Below, one piece after another: positions 1-8,794 of a stretch of DNA of 64,000 bases (position 1 is the first letter of the stretch; each line of letters opens with the position of its first letter). Below the pieces are notes generated by a model, which ran no database searches, had not been told where the DNA came from, and was given only the letters and a program-made list of their open reading frames with translations. The position numbers and the translations under genes were made by a program. The DNA is from AP-15 sp963796155 (lineage in GTDB: Bacteria; Pseudomonadota; Alphaproteobacteria; ATCC43930; CGMCC-115725), in assembly GCA_963796155.1 (NCBI GenBank), contig CAWCKT010000010.1, positions 62,001 to 126,000 of the forward strand, read 5' to 3'.

Positions 1-9
1 GAGCTTGTC

Positions 10-1555
10 ATGAACGGCGCGGAAAGCCTGGTGCGCACCTTGGTCGGCGGCGGCGTTAATGTGTGCTTCGCCAATCCCGGCACCTCGGAGATGCATTTTG
101 TCGCGGCACTCGACCGGGTCGAGGGCATGCGCTGCGTCTTGGGCCTCTTCGAAGGGGTGGTCACCGGGGCGGCCGACGGCTACGCGCGGATGACCGGGAA
201 CCCGGCGGCGACCCTGTTGCATCTCGGTCCCGGCATGGCCAACGGGCTCGCCAATATCCACAACGCCAACAAGGCATCGACGCCGATGGTCAACATCGTC
301 GGTGACCATGCGACGTATCACCGGCGTTACGACGCGCCGCTGACCACTGACATCGAGACCGCGGCCAGGCCGTTCTCGCGTTGGGTCAAAACCTCGCCCG
401 ATGCGAAGTCGGTCGCCGCCGACGGGGCAGCCGCAATTGCCGCCGCCCGCACCCCGCCGGGACAGATCGCGACCCTGATCCTGCCGGCCGACACGGCGTG
501 GAACGAAGGCTCCGGCCCGGCTGAGGTTCCGCCTGCGGTACAGCCAGCTCAGGTCGCGCCCGAGGCGGTCGCCGAGGCGGCGCGGGTGCTGCGTTCGGGC
601 GAGCCGACCTTGCTGCTCGTCACCGGCCGCGCGTTGCGCCAGGAAGGGCTCGATCTCGCCGGCCGGATCGCCGCCAAGACCGGGGCGCGGCTGATGGCGC
701 AGGGCTCCAACGCGCGCACCCAGCGTGGGCGGGGGCGGGTTTCGGTCGATCGCATCCCTTATGTCGTCGATCAGGCGGTCAAGGTCCTGGCCGGGCTCAA
801 GCACATCATTCTCGTCGGCTCGAAGATGCCGGTGGCGTTCTTCGCCTATCCCGACAAGCCGAGCCTGCTGGCGCCGCCGGACGCCGTGGGCCACATCCTC
901 GCCCGCCCCGAGGAGGACCTGATCGGGGCACTCGCGGCGTTAGCCGACGCGGTCGGCGCGCGCTCGACCCCAGCGCCGCTGGTCAACGGCTCGCCGCCCG
1001 TTCCGGCCACGGGTGCCATCACGCCCGAGGCGCTCGGCGCCTCGCTCGGCGCGCTGCTGCCGGAAAACGCGATCGTCGTCGACGAGGCGGTGACGACCGG
1101 CCGCGGCTTCTTCGCCCCGACCCGCCTGGCGCCGCCGCATGACTGGCTCTCGAACATGGGCGGCTCGATCGGCATGGGCATGCCGGTCGCCACCGGTGCG
1201 GCCGTCGCCTGCCCCGACCGCAAGGTCGTCTGCCTCGAGGGCGACGGCAGCGGCATGTACACCCTGCAGGCATTGTGGACCCAGGCGCGCGAGGGGCTCG
1301 ACGTCACCACTCTTTTATTCTCGAACCGCAGCTACGCGATCCTCAAGGGCGAGCTCGCCAATGTCGGCGCCGGCAATCCCGGCCGCAAGGCGCTCGACAT
1401 GCTCGATCTCGGCCATCCCGATCTCGACTGGGTCGGGTCTCGCGCGCTCGATGGGCGTCCCCGGCGCGCGGGTGACCACAATGGAGGCGTTCAACGACCG
1501 CTTTGCCGAGGGCATCGCCACCCCCGGCCCGTTCCTCGTCGAGGTCCTGCTCTAA
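10..1555 (+). CDS. TPP-dependent acetolactate-synthase-like enzyme (frameshifted as read)
   Basis: Belongs to the thiamine-pyrophosphate decarboxylase/synthase superfamily (acetolactate synthase large subunit, benzoylformate decarboxylase relatives). The N-terminal PYR domain has NPGTSEMHF and the cofactor-activating Glu in GLFEGVVTGAADGYAR (about residue 48). The C-terminal PP domain has the GDGSGM...N magnesium/TPP motif at about residues 410-440. The frame opened at 10 loses homology after LDWVG near 1437. The natural C-terminus (LARSMGVPGARVTTMEAF, ending FLVEVLL at 1555) continues in the next frame. One extra G in the GGG at 1435-1437 explains this; removing it gives about 514 residues, normal for the family. 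The true substrate cannot be told from sequence. Confidence 0.85.
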
Positions 1556-1612
1556 AATATGAGGAGGCCGTAAATATCTCTGCCCCAGGAAATGCGACGA
1601 GGTCATCGGCGC

Positions 1613-1635
1613 GCTCCGCCCAGACAGGGCGGAGC
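1613..1635. terminator. Hairpin between convergent genes
   Basis: A perfect 9-bp stem, GCTCCGCCC / GGGCGGAGC, encloses the five-base loop AGACA. It lies between the convergent TPP enzyme and the MFS partner gene. It has no U tract on either strand, so it is a candidate bidirectional 3' end structure rather than a canonical intrinsic terminator. Confidence 0.4.
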
Positions 1636-1647
1636 TGAGGGCAACGC

Positions 1648-1878
1648 TCAGGTGCAGAGCGCGACCATCATATCAAACAGGGTGTTGGTGCCGTTGATGC
1701 CCCACAGCACGAATGCGACGATGCCGAGCACGAAGGCGATGATCCCGGTCGACCACAACAGCCGATAGGGCGTGTTGGTAGACGACGATTGGGCGGCGGG
1801 GCCTGTTCGTTCGGCGCGCGCGATGTGAACAAGCCGAGCAACAGGGCCGCTTCGGGTGTGCGTGCCGGTACTGCTCAT
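1648..1878 (-). CDS. Small one-helix membrane protein coupled to MFS carrier
   Basis: A 76-residue protein starting MSSTGTHTRSG. A polar N-terminal half is followed by one strong membrane segment (about residues 43-66, LLWSTGIIAFVLGIVAFVLW) and a short tail. Its ATG (1876-1878) overlaps the TGA of the upstream MFS gene as ATGA, so translation is almost certainly coupled. Small partner subunits of this kind are known beside oxalate/formate-antiporter-type MFS proteins. That makes a transporter accessory subunit the likely role; this is inference from position and topology. Confidence 0.65.
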   Translation of the reverse strand: MSSTGTHTRSGPVARLVHIARAERTGPAAQSSSTNTPYRLLWSTGIIAFVLGIVAFVLWGINGTNTLFDMMVALCT

Positions 1879-3197
1879 GCCGGCGCCGCCGCCATCGCGA
1901 GCCGCGGCACCGGCCGCTCGCGGATCCACCAGTGAATCACGGCGGCGAAGACACCAAGGCCGACACAGATCCACCACATCAGATCGTAGTTGCCCTTGAG
2001 GTCGTAGAGCCGGCCGGCGCCCCAGCCGCCGAGGAAGCTCCCGAACTGATGGCTGAAGAACACGATGCCCCAGAGCATCGACATGTGCGTTGACCCGAAC
2101 ATGTAACCAACGAGCCCGCTGGTAAGCGGAACGGTGCCGAGCCAGAGGAACCCAAGCGAAGCCGAGAACAGCAGCACCGAGATCAACGACAGCGGCAAAG
2201 CGAGGAACATCACGAACGCGAGCGAGCGCAAAGCATAAAGCAGCGCCAGCATGTCTTTCTTCGGATATTGGCTACCGAGCCAGCCCCAGATCAACGAGCC
2301 GGCGAGGTTGAACAGGCCGACAAGGCCGATGGCCCAGCCTCCGACCTCGAGGGCCGAAACCGGCGTGCCGAAGACCGACATGCCGACTGCGTTGTCGGAA
2401 ATGTACGAGGGAAGATGGAGCCCGATAAAGGTGACGTGGAAGCCGCACACAAAGAATCCGATGGTCAGAAGGCAGAAGCCTTGCGTGCGGAACGCTTCGC
2501 GCAACGCGTCCTTGCTGCCTTGGGTAGCCGCGCCGGGCTTTGCGCCCGCCGCGTGTTGTTCCCGCAATCCGAAGGCCAGCGGCACCATCACCATCGACAT
2601 CACGCCGAGGATCAACATCGTCGTGTGCCAGTTGTCGAGCCGATACTGCAGCAGCGACGCGAACGGCACGATGGCGAATTGACCGAACGAACCGCCGGCG
2701 GTCGCGACACCAAGCGCGATCGAACGTTTTTCGGGCGGGGTATGTCGACTGATGGCGCCAAAGATCGGCCCGAAGCCCGCCGCCGCCATACCGATGCCGC
2801 ACAACACATTCCCGAGCGTGAGCATGACGCCCTCACTCGCGAACGCGATCATGAACATCCCGATAACGTAAAGCGCGCTACCCGCGGCGACGGTGCGGGC
2901 GGTGCCAAAGCGATCCGCAACATTGCCGACGAACGGCGAGAACAGGCCCATCAGCAGCACCGCCAGCGCATTGGCGAACGACCACAGTTCACGCCCGACC
3001 TTGAGGTCGGTTGCGATCGGCTTCTGAAAGATGCCGAAGCTTTGGCGCGCGCCGACCCCGATGGTGAGGATCACGGCTCCGCAGATCACCGCGATCCAAA
3101 AGCTCGGCTGTTGCGGTTTGGCGCCTGCTTTGGATGGCGGGCATGGGATGTCCTGCTCGTTGCGGAATTTGACGGCGCCTCGGTTCGCTGGAAGCAT
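1875..3197 (-). CDS. MFS transporter (oxalate/formate antiporter-like)
   Basis: A 440-residue major facilitator with about 12 hydrophobic helices. The cytoplasmic loop after TM2 reads GNVADRFGTART, a variant of the MFS D-R-[FY]-G motif. TM1 (IAVICGAVILTIGVGARQSFGIF) is typical of OFA and monocarboxylate-type carriers. The N-terminus has a roughly 30-residue polar extension, so a later start is possible. The gene is the first of a two-gene unit with the small membrane protein, overlapping it by four bases. The substrate is probably an organic anion; the sequence does not identify it. Confidence 0.85.
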   Translation of the reverse strand: MLPANRGAVKFRNEQDIPCPPSKAGAKPQQPSFWIAVICGAVILTIGVGARQSFGIFQKPIATDLKVGRELWSFANALAVLLMGLFSPFVGNVADRFGTARTVAAGSALYVIGMFMIAFASEGVMLTLGNVLCGIGMAAAGFGPIFGAISRHTPPEKRSIALGVATAGGSFGQFAIVPFASLLQYRLDNWHTTMLILGVMSMVMVPLAFGLREQHAAGAKPGAATQGSKDALREAFRTQGFCLLTIGFFVCGFHVTFIGLHLPSYISDNAVGMSVFGTPVSALEVGGWAIGLVGLFNLAGSLIWGWLGSQYPKKDMLALLYALRSLAFVMFLALPLSLISVLLFSASLGFLWLGTVPLTSGLVGYMFGSTHMSMLWGIVFFSHQFGSFLGGWGAGRLYDLKGNYDLMWWICVGLGVFAAVIHWWIRERPVPRLAMAAAPA

Positions 3198-3631
3198 TCG
3201 CCGATTTTAGGCGGATTTGCGCTCATATCAAATACCGGACGCCCGCGCTTGATGATCGATCGTTGCAGGACTGGCTCGCGCTCGCCGTCGCCTTCGTGAA
3301 CACCCTCCCACCCAAGCTGTCGAAATCGAAGCCGCGGCGCACCAAAGCCAAATCAGAGAACTCCCGCGCCAGGGGTCCCTTCCTCCCTCCGCGGGCGGCG
3401 CGAGGGCTCGGTTCATTTTGCGATTGATATATCTTTTTATGTATGTCATTATAGCAATTCCCTATTTTGTCAACGGAGGCCGAGCCGCCCGGCATAGGCT
3501 GTTAGCCCGCTGTTCTTTTGTTCGCTGCGCCGCCGGAATCGAGGATTTCTGCGGCGCAGACGCGGGTCTTCGCTGATAATTTCCTGTAAAAACAGCGAAA
3601 ACAGCGGGACCCTTTCGCGGCGGGGGGCGGT
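3198..3631. other. 434-bp intergenic region with AT-rich promoter zone
   Basis: Lies between the divergent MFS and MBL-fold genes. About 3420-3475 is strikingly AT-rich for this genome. On the minus strand it holds TTGACA (3473-3468) and TATAAT (3453-3448), both consensus but only 14 bp apart. The remainder is GC-rich with no convincing gene. Confidence 0.4.
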
Positions 3632-4438
3632 ATGAGGGCTTTTGACGGGATGAAAGGCACGATCAGCCGGCTGTTTCCGGTCTGCACGGTGGTCATCGCT
3701 TGGCTGATGGCGTCCGCGGCGCAGGCGGCCTGCACCGGGGTCGTCGCCGAGCGGCCCGGGCCGTTCCACCTCGCGGGCGGCGTCCCGGAGGGTGCCGTCT
3801 CGATCACCTTTCTCGGCCATGCCAGCTTTCTGATCGAGAGCCCGGCGGGGGTGCGCATCGTCACCGATTACAACGACGTGATCCGGGCGCCGGTGACCCC
3901 CGACATCGTGACGATGAACAATGCTCATCCGATGCACTACAGCGAAGCCGTCGAGCCCGGGGTCAAATACGTGCTCAGGGGTTGGGACCCGGCGGGCGGG
4001 GTCGCCGATCATCGTCTCGAGTACCGCGATGTCCGCGTCCGCAACGTGCCGACCAACGTCCGGGAGTTGGGCGGAACCCGCTACAACGGCAATTCGATCT
4101 TCGTCTTCGAGGTGGCCGATTTGTGCATCGCGCATCTCGGCCATCTGCACCACACCTTGACCCCGGCACACCTTGCGGAACTCGGCGCGATCGATGTCGT
4201 CATGGCGCCGGTCGACGGCGTCTATACGTTGAACCAGGAGGAGATGATCGAAGTCCTGCAGCAGATAGGGCCGAAGATCGTCATCCCGATGCACATGTTT
4301 TCGCAGGAGACCCTGGAGAGATTTTTGACGAGGGCCGGGACCCTCTACGCGGTCCATCGGGAAACCGGCTCGACCGTCGTTCTCTCGCGGGCAGACCTGC
4401 CCGCGACCCCGGAAATCCGCGTGCTGGCCGGCTGGTAG
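3632..4438 (+). CDS. Secreted MBL-fold metallo-hydrolase-like protein
   Basis: 268 residues. The signal peptide ends near SAAQA-AC (about residue 33); a second ATG at 3650 would give a tidier one. The mature part starts with the UlaG-type beta-lactamase fold opening ITFLGHASFLIES and then a TDYND segment. The usual HxHxDH metal motif is replaced by MNNAHPMHYSE: two His remain, but the first His and the Asp are gone. Later His residues (HLGHLHH, PMHMF) are present. It is probably periplasmic. Either the metal site is rearranged or the protein is not a standard hydrolase; no substrate can be named. Confidence 0.75.
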   Translation: MRAFDGMKGTISRLFPVCTVVIAWLMASAAQAACTGVVAERPGPFHLAGGVPEGAVSITFLGHASFLIESPAGVRIVTDYNDVIRAPVTPDIVTMNNAHPMHYSEAVEPGVKYVLRGWDPAGGVADHRLEYRDVRVRNVPTNVRELGGTRYNGNSIFVFEVADLCIAHLGHLHHTLTPAHLAELGAIDVVMAPVDGVYTLNQEEMIEVLQQIGPKIVIPMHMFSQETLERFLTRAGTLYAVHRETGSTVVLSRADLPATPEIRVLAGW

Positions 4439-4527
4439 GGTCGTCAAGCGCCGGAGGGCTATTCTACCTGAAGGAGAGATTTCGCGCTAGATTCGCGCTA
4501 GATTGCCGTCACGGCCGATCGCCATCT

Positions 4528-5505
4528 CTACTTTTCGGCGATCAGGCCGTGCAGCCAGTCCTCGATCAGCCGGCGGGCGATCGAATCGAGCCGCGGCATC
4601 CGGAACAACTCGTCGTCGACATGGGAAAGGAGCCAGCCGCGCTCGAACCAGCGGGCATCCTCGAGTTCGCCATAGTCGATCGTGATCTCGGTGGTCAGCG
4701 CCGCGGCGTGGAAACCGAGCATGATGTTGGCCGGGAAGGGCCAGGGCTGCGAGGAATGATAATGGACGGCATCGACCTCGATCCCGGTCTCCTCGCGGAC
4801 CTCGCGGGCGACCGCCATTTCGAGGCTCTCGCCCGGCTCGACAAACCCGGCGAGCGTCGAATACATGCCGGGAGGAAAGTGCTTCGAGCGCCCCATCAGC
4901 GCGCGCTCGCCGTCGCTGACCAGCATGATGACCGCGGGGTCGGTGCGCGGGAAATGCATCGTGTCGCAGGCGGGGTCGGTGCAGCGGCGCATGTGGCCGG
5001 CCTCCTCGCTGCGGGTCGGGTTGCCGCAGAGGCCGCAGAAGCGATGGCGCGCGTGCCAGAACAGCATCGCCCGGGCGAGCGCCAACAGCGCCCCTTCGCG
5101 CCGCTCGATCCGTCCGCCCAGCTGGCGCAGATCGGTAAACCGCACCGGAGCTCCGTCGATCCCGCTCGCCGCCATAGCGGGGGAACGCAGCATCTCGAGG
5201 GGAGCTTCGAGCGGCGACAGGTCGAGCGCGAAGTGCGCGCGCTCCTCGATCAGGCCGAGAAACACGACCTCGCCGCGGGCGAGCCGCTCCTCGGCGGGAG
5301 CGAGGAGCGGAGCAACCGCGGCCGATGCGAGCACCACGGCGCGGGGCTCGCCGCCGTCGAGCTCGATGACGAGGTTCTGATTGCGCCACACCGGTACGAA
5401 GAGGCTCCCCGGATCGGCGATGCGTTCGAGGATCCAAAGGGTGTCGCGGCGGCGCAGGCCGGCACGCTCGAAGCCGGGATGGGCATAGAAATTGGGCGGT
5501 CGCAT
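4528..5505 (-). CDS. nudC: NAD(+) diphosphatase (Nudix hydrolase NudC)
   Basis: Hydrolyses NAD(H) to NMN(H) and AMP, and in some bacteria decaps NAD-capped RNA. 325 residues from the chosen ATG at 5505 (MRPPNFYAHPGF); an in-frame start 12 codons upstream lacks homology-like sequence. Visible parts: a Cys4 zinc ribbon (FCGLCGNPT...RRCTDPAC), the full Nudix box GFVEPGESLEMAVAREVREE followed by TGIEV, and SQPWPFP just downstream, which is diagnostic for NudC among Nudix enzymes. It is transcribed away from the SRP RNA and is a single-gene unit. Confidence 0.93.
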   Translation of the reverse strand: MRPPNFYAHPGFERAGLRRRDTLWILERIADPGSLFVPVWRNQNLVIELDGGEPRAVVLASAAVAPLLAPAEERLARGEVVFLGLIEERAHFALDLSPLEAPLEMLRSPAMAASGIDGAPVRFTDLRQLGGRIERREGALLALARAMLFWHARHRFCGLCGNPTRSEEAGHMRRCTDPACDTMHFPRTDPAVIMLVSDGERALMGRSKHFPPGMYSTLAGFVEPGESLEMAVAREVREETGIEVDAVHYHSSQPWPFPANIMLGFHAAALTTEITIDYGELEDARWFERGWLLSHVDDELFRMPRLDSIARRLIEDWLHGLIAEK

Positions 5506-5544
5506 AGGGCGAGAGTGGCATAGGGAGCGCGCTCGCTGCAACCG

Positions 5545-5573
5545 GCGACAGAGCGGGAATGACCGGGTATAGT
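5545..5573 (+). promoter_or_regulatory. Sigma-70-type promoter of the SRP RNA
   Basis: GCGACA at 5545-5550 (four of six matches to TTGACA), a 17-bp spacer and TATAGT at 5568-5573. The first base of the RNA stem (about 5580) lies seven bases downstream, as expected for a transcription start. Confidence 0.6.
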
Positions 5574-5579
5574 GACCAC

Positions 5580-5676
5580 GGGAGCCCGGCGGCGGACAGG
5601 CCCCTCGCCAACCCGGTCAGGTCCGGAAGGAAGCAGCCGTAACGAGTTCCGGCCTGGGTCGTCCGTCCGGTCTCCC
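5580..5676 (+). ncRNA. ffs: Signal recognition particle RNA, small bacterial (4.5S) type
   Basis: The universally conserved apical domain is visible at about 5613-5640 (GGTCAGGTCCGGAAGGAAGC followed by AGCC), the Ffh-binding asymmetric loop and tetraloop. The ends GGGAG (5580-5584) and CTCCC (5672-5676) pair, and the arms between them are complementary, giving one long hairpin of about 97 nt. It lies just upstream of dnaX, as is common in alphaproteobacteria. It binds Ffh to target nascent membrane proteins. Confidence 0.95.
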
Positions 5677-5695
5677 GCCTCGACATGGTCCGCTC

Positions 5696-7498
5696 ATGAA
5701 CAATTCGGCGACCGGCTATCGCGTCCTCGCCCGCAAATATCGGCCTTCGACCTTCGCCGAGCTGATCGGGCAGGAGGCGATGGTGCGCACCTTGTCGAAT
5801 GCGTTCGCTACCGGCCGGGTGGCACACGCCTTCATCCTGACCGGTGTGCGCGGCGTCGGCAAGACGACGACCGCCCGGATCCTGGCGCGCGGGCTCAATT
5901 GCGTCGGCCCGGACGGCTCGGGCGGGGCGACCATCGCACCTTGCGGCGTGTGCGCGAATTGCCGCCAGATCGCCGAGGACCGCTACAGCGACGTGGTCGA
6001 GATGGATGCGGCCTCGCGCACCGGGGTCGACGACATCCGCGAGCTGACCGAAGGATTGCTCTACCGCAAGCCGGATCTCGGCCGGTACCGGGTCTACATC
6101 ATCGACGAAGTCCACATGCTCTCCCGCAGCGCCTTCAACGCATTGTTGAAGACCCTCGAGGAGCCGCCGCCCCACGCCAAGTTCGTATTCGCCACGACCG
6201 AGATCCAGAAGGTCCCGCTGACGGTCCTGTCGCGGTGCCAACGGTTCTCGCTGCGGCGCGTCCCGGTCGAGCTGCTCGCCGAGCACTATCGCCGGATCGC
6301 CGAAGCCGAAGCGGTCGAGGCCGAACCCGCAGCGCTGGCGCTGATCGCCCGCGCCGCCGACGGATCGGTGCGCGACGGGCTGTCGCTGCTCGACCAGGCG
6401 ATCGCACTGACCGACGGCAGGGTCACGGAAGAGGCGGTGCGCGACATGCTCGGCGTAGCCGATCGCGGCCTCGTTTTCGACCTCTTGGAGAGCGTGCTGC
6501 GCGGCGACGCCGCCGATGCACTCAACCGGTTGGACCGGCTCTACAAGGACGGCGCCGATCCGCTGACGTTGCTGCAGGATCTGCTGGACCTCGGCCATTT
6601 CCTCACCCGGTTGAAGCTGGCACCCGAGGCCGGCATCGGCGATCCGACCGCCGAAGGCGATCGCGAGCGCGGCCGCCCGCTGGCCGCGAAGCTGACATTG
6701 CCGGCGCTCGCCCGGGTATGGCAGATGCTGCTGAAAGGGCTTGAGGAGGTTCAGACCGCACCTTCGCCGATCCAGGCGGCGGAGATGGTGCTCGTGCGAC
6801 TCGCCTATGTCGCCGACCTGCCTTTCCCGGCAGATCTCGCCAGATCGCTCGTCGCCCCTTCGGTCCCCGGCGGTGACTCGCTTCCAGAAGCGCCGACTGT
6901 GACCCGCAGAAAAGGCCGGGAAGCTCCACCGCCAGAGACCCGCGTAGCGGTCGCAAGGGCCTCGAGCACCCTGAGCCCGTTGGTCGCCGATCCTCAGGTC
7001 GAACCCGACGAGAGCGCCGGCCTCCCGCCGCCAAAGGCGGCCGATCACCACCCGATGCCTCAGAGCTTTGCCGAGGTCGTCGCACTGTTCGACAAACGGC
7101 GTGAAGCGGTGATCGGCGCGCATTTGAGAGAGCATGTACATCTGATCGCATTCGAGCCCGGCCGGATAGAATTTCGTCCCGCTGACGGCGCGCCCAGCAA
7201 TCTTGCCAACCGGATCAGCCAGCTACTCGGCGAATGGACAGGCGAGCGCTGGCTCGTCGCCTGCTCGGAAGGGGCCCCGGGAGAGCCCACCTTGCGCGAG
7301 CGGGAGGACCGCCGCGAGCGCGATCTCCGGAACGAGGTGGCGGCACACCCGTTGGTTCAGGCGGTGCTCGAGACCTTTCCGGGAGCGACCATCGCCGCGA
7401 TCCGCGAGCGCCTCGCGCCGGCGGAGCCCGAAGCGGACGAGCTTCCCCCGGGGTCCGACTCGGGGGACGAGACGAACATGGAAGAGGATGGGATATGA
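5696..7498 (+). CDS. dnaX: DNA polymerase III subunit gamma/tau
   Basis: Clamp-loader ATPase subunit of the replicative polymerase; 600 residues. AAA+ elements in order: Walker A GVRGVGKTT (about residue 48), a zinc module with CVGPDG...CGVCANC, Walker B IIDEVHML, and sensor 1/arginine finger SRCQRF. Domain III follows, then a Pro-rich linker (about 395-445) and the tau-specific C-terminal region ending ETNMEEDGI. No obvious programmed-frameshift slippery run was noticed. The stop overlaps the ybaB start (ATGA), so it heads the dnaX-ybaB-recR operon. Confidence 0.97.
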   Translation: MNNSATGYRVLARKYRPSTFAELIGQEAMVRTLSNAFATGRVAHAFILTGVRGVGKTTTARILARGLNCVGPDGSGGATIAPCGVCANCRQIAEDRYSDVVEMDAASRTGVDDIRELTEGLLYRKPDLGRYRVYIIDEVHMLSRSAFNALLKTLEEPPPHAKFVFATTEIQKVPLTVLSRCQRFSLRRVPVELLAEHYRRIAEAEAVEAEPAALALIARAADGSVRDGLSLLDQAIALTDGRVTEEAVRDMLGVADRGLVFDLLESVLRGDAADALNRLDRLYKDGADPLTLLQDLLDLGHFLTRLKLAPEAGIGDPTAEGDRERGRPLAAKLTLPALARVWQMLLKGLEEVQTAPSPIQAAEMVLVRLAYVADLPFPADLARSLVAPSVPGGDSLPEAPTVTRRKGREAPPPETRVAVARASSTLSPLVADPQVEPDESAGLPPPKAADHHPMPQSFAEVVALFDKRREAVIGAHLREHVHLIAFEPGRIEFRPADGAPSNLANRISQLLGEWTGERWLVACSEGAPGEPTLREREDRRERDLRNEVAAHPLVQAVLETFPGATIAAIRERLAPAEPEADELPPGSDSGDETNMEEDGI

Positions 7499-7818
7499 AG
7501 AATATCGGCCAGCTGATGAAGCAGGCGCAGGCGATGCAGGAGAAGATGGCCGAGATGCAAGCCCAGCTCGAGGCCGTCGAGATGACCGGCGTCGCCGGCG
7601 GCGGCACCGTTCAGCTGACGCTGAACGGCAAAGGCGATCTCAAGAAAGTCAAGATCGACAAGACGCTGATCGACCCCGAAGAGGTCGAGGTGTTGGAGGA
7701 CCTGATCGTCGCGGCGTTCAACGACGCCCGGCGGAAAGTGTCCGCTTACGCCGAGCAGGAGATGCAAAAGCTCACCGGCGGTCTTCAGCTGCCGGGCGGT
7801 TTCAAGCTGCCGTTCTGA
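7495..7818 (+). CDS. ebfC: YbaB/EbfC family nucleoid-associated protein
   Basis: A 107-residue DNA-binding protein that forms dimeric tweezers and helps organise the nucleoid. It opens MKNIGQLMKQAQAMQEKM with a long amphipathic helix, has a central sheet (GTVQLTLNGKGDLKKVKID) and a second helix (LEDLIVAAFNDARRK), and ends in a Gly/Leu-rich tail. The start ATG at 7495 overlaps the dnaX stop. The dnaX-ybaB-recR order is widely conserved and links it to replication and repair. Confidence 0.95.
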   Translation: MKNIGQLMKQAQAMQEKMAEMQAQLEAVEMTGVAGGGTVQLTLNGKGDLKKVKIDKTLIDPEEVEVLEDLIVAAFNDARRKVSAYAEQEMQKLTGGLQLPGGFKLPF

Positions 7819-7859
7819 TCAGCGCCACGCCGCCGTGCCGCCCTCCGCGCACCGACCCG

Positions 7860-8441
7860 ATGTCCGAACTCGATACGCTGATCCAGCTCCTTGCCAAGCT
7901 GCCGGGCCTCGGCCCCCGCTCGGCGCGGCGCGCGGCATTGCATCTGATCAAACGCCGGGAGAGCCTGCTCGAGCCGCTCGCCGCGGCACTTGCGAAGGCG
8001 GCAGAGGCGGTGCGGCCCTGTCCGATCTGCGGCAACCTCGATACGATCCAGCCCTGTGCGATCTGTCGCGACCCGGAACGGGACGAGACGGCGATCTGCG
8101 TCGTCGAAGATCTCGCCGACTTGTGGGCGCTGGAACGCACTGGAGCCTTCCGCGGCCGCTATCACGTGCTCGGCGGAACCTTGTCCGCACTCGACGGCGT
8201 CGGCCCCGAGGACCTTAACATCGAGCGCCTCGTCGGCCGGCTGAAGCCCGGCCAGGAGTTGATCCTCGCGCTCAATGCGACCGTCGAGGGCCAAACCACC
8301 GCTCATTACCTGGCCGACCGCATCGCCGGTCGTGGGGTCATGGTTTCGCGGCTCGCCCAAGGCGTTCCGATCGGCGGCGAGCTCGACTACCTCGACGACG
8401 GAACCCTGACGGCGGCACTCAAAGCGCGGCGATTGCTGTAG
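7860..8441 (+). CDS. recR: Recombination mediator protein RecR
   Basis: A 193-residue protein that works with RecO (and RecF) to load RecA on gapped DNA. It has the N-terminal helix-hairpin-helix (LLAKLPGLGPRSARRAALHL), a Cys4 zinc finger (CPICGNLDTIQPCAIC), a Toprim domain (ICVVEDLADLWALERTG...YHVLGG) and the C-terminal Walker-B-like segment with GVPIGGELDYLD. The length is normal. A 41-nt gap separates it from ybaB; it is the third gene of the dnaX operon. Confidence 0.97.
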   Translation: MSELDTLIQLLAKLPGLGPRSARRAALHLIKRRESLLEPLAAALAKAAEAVRPCPICGNLDTIQPCAICRDPERDETAICVVEDLADLWALERTGAFRGRYHVLGGTLSALDGVGPEDLNIERLVGRLKPGQELILALNATVEGQTTAHYLADRIAGRGVMVSRLAQGVPIGGELDYLDDGTLTAALKARRLL

Positions 8442-8599
8442 CGACCATCAGCGCAGCTGTCTTGACGCTGCGTTGACGCAACCCCTGCGAGGATTACGCG
8501 GGCGGTTTACAGATCGTCGCGAAATCTTCGATCCGCCGACATAAAGCGGTCACGCTTTGGAGGGATGCTGCCTACAATTCGGAAGGTAAGGAGGGGATC

Positions 8600-8794
8600 A
8601 TGGACGGGCGCGCTGAATGCTGCCGCTATGAGCCGAGCCTCGACGATCTGCTTGCAGACGAGGTGATGGAGCCCGTGCTGCGCAGCGCGGGTCTCGTGCC
8701 GCAGGAGCTTCGCGAGATGATGATCGAAACCGCCCGCCGCATCGAAGATCGAGGGCGGCGGAGCGATGCGGGAGATGACGCGGCAGGCGAATAA
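8600..8794 (+). CDS. Small hypothetical protein, 64 residues
   Basis: Starts MDGRAECCRYEPSLDDLLAD after a very strong ribosome site (AAGGAGGGG, about seven bases upstream). The acidic N-terminal half and the EVMEPVLRSAGLVPQELREM segment look like a compact helical protein. No family is recognised. It abuts the histidine kinase gene tail to tail: its stop (8794) and the kinase stop (8795) are adjacent. The good Shine-Dalgarno and codon bias support a real gene; function unknown. Confidence 0.6.
   Translation: MDGRAECCRYEPSLDDLLADEVMEPVLRSAGLVPQELREMMIETARRIEDRGRRSDAGDDAAGE

Noticed and set aside
3448..3473. Strong minus-strand promoter TTGACA/TATAAT
   Set aside because: Both hexamers are consensus but the spacer is 14 bp, too short for a confident call; mentioned only in the intergenic entry.
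4487..7141. Long minus-strand frame of 884 codons
   Set aside because: Antisense to dnaX and overlapping nudC and the SRP RNA; Arg/Pro/His-rich translation without any domain.
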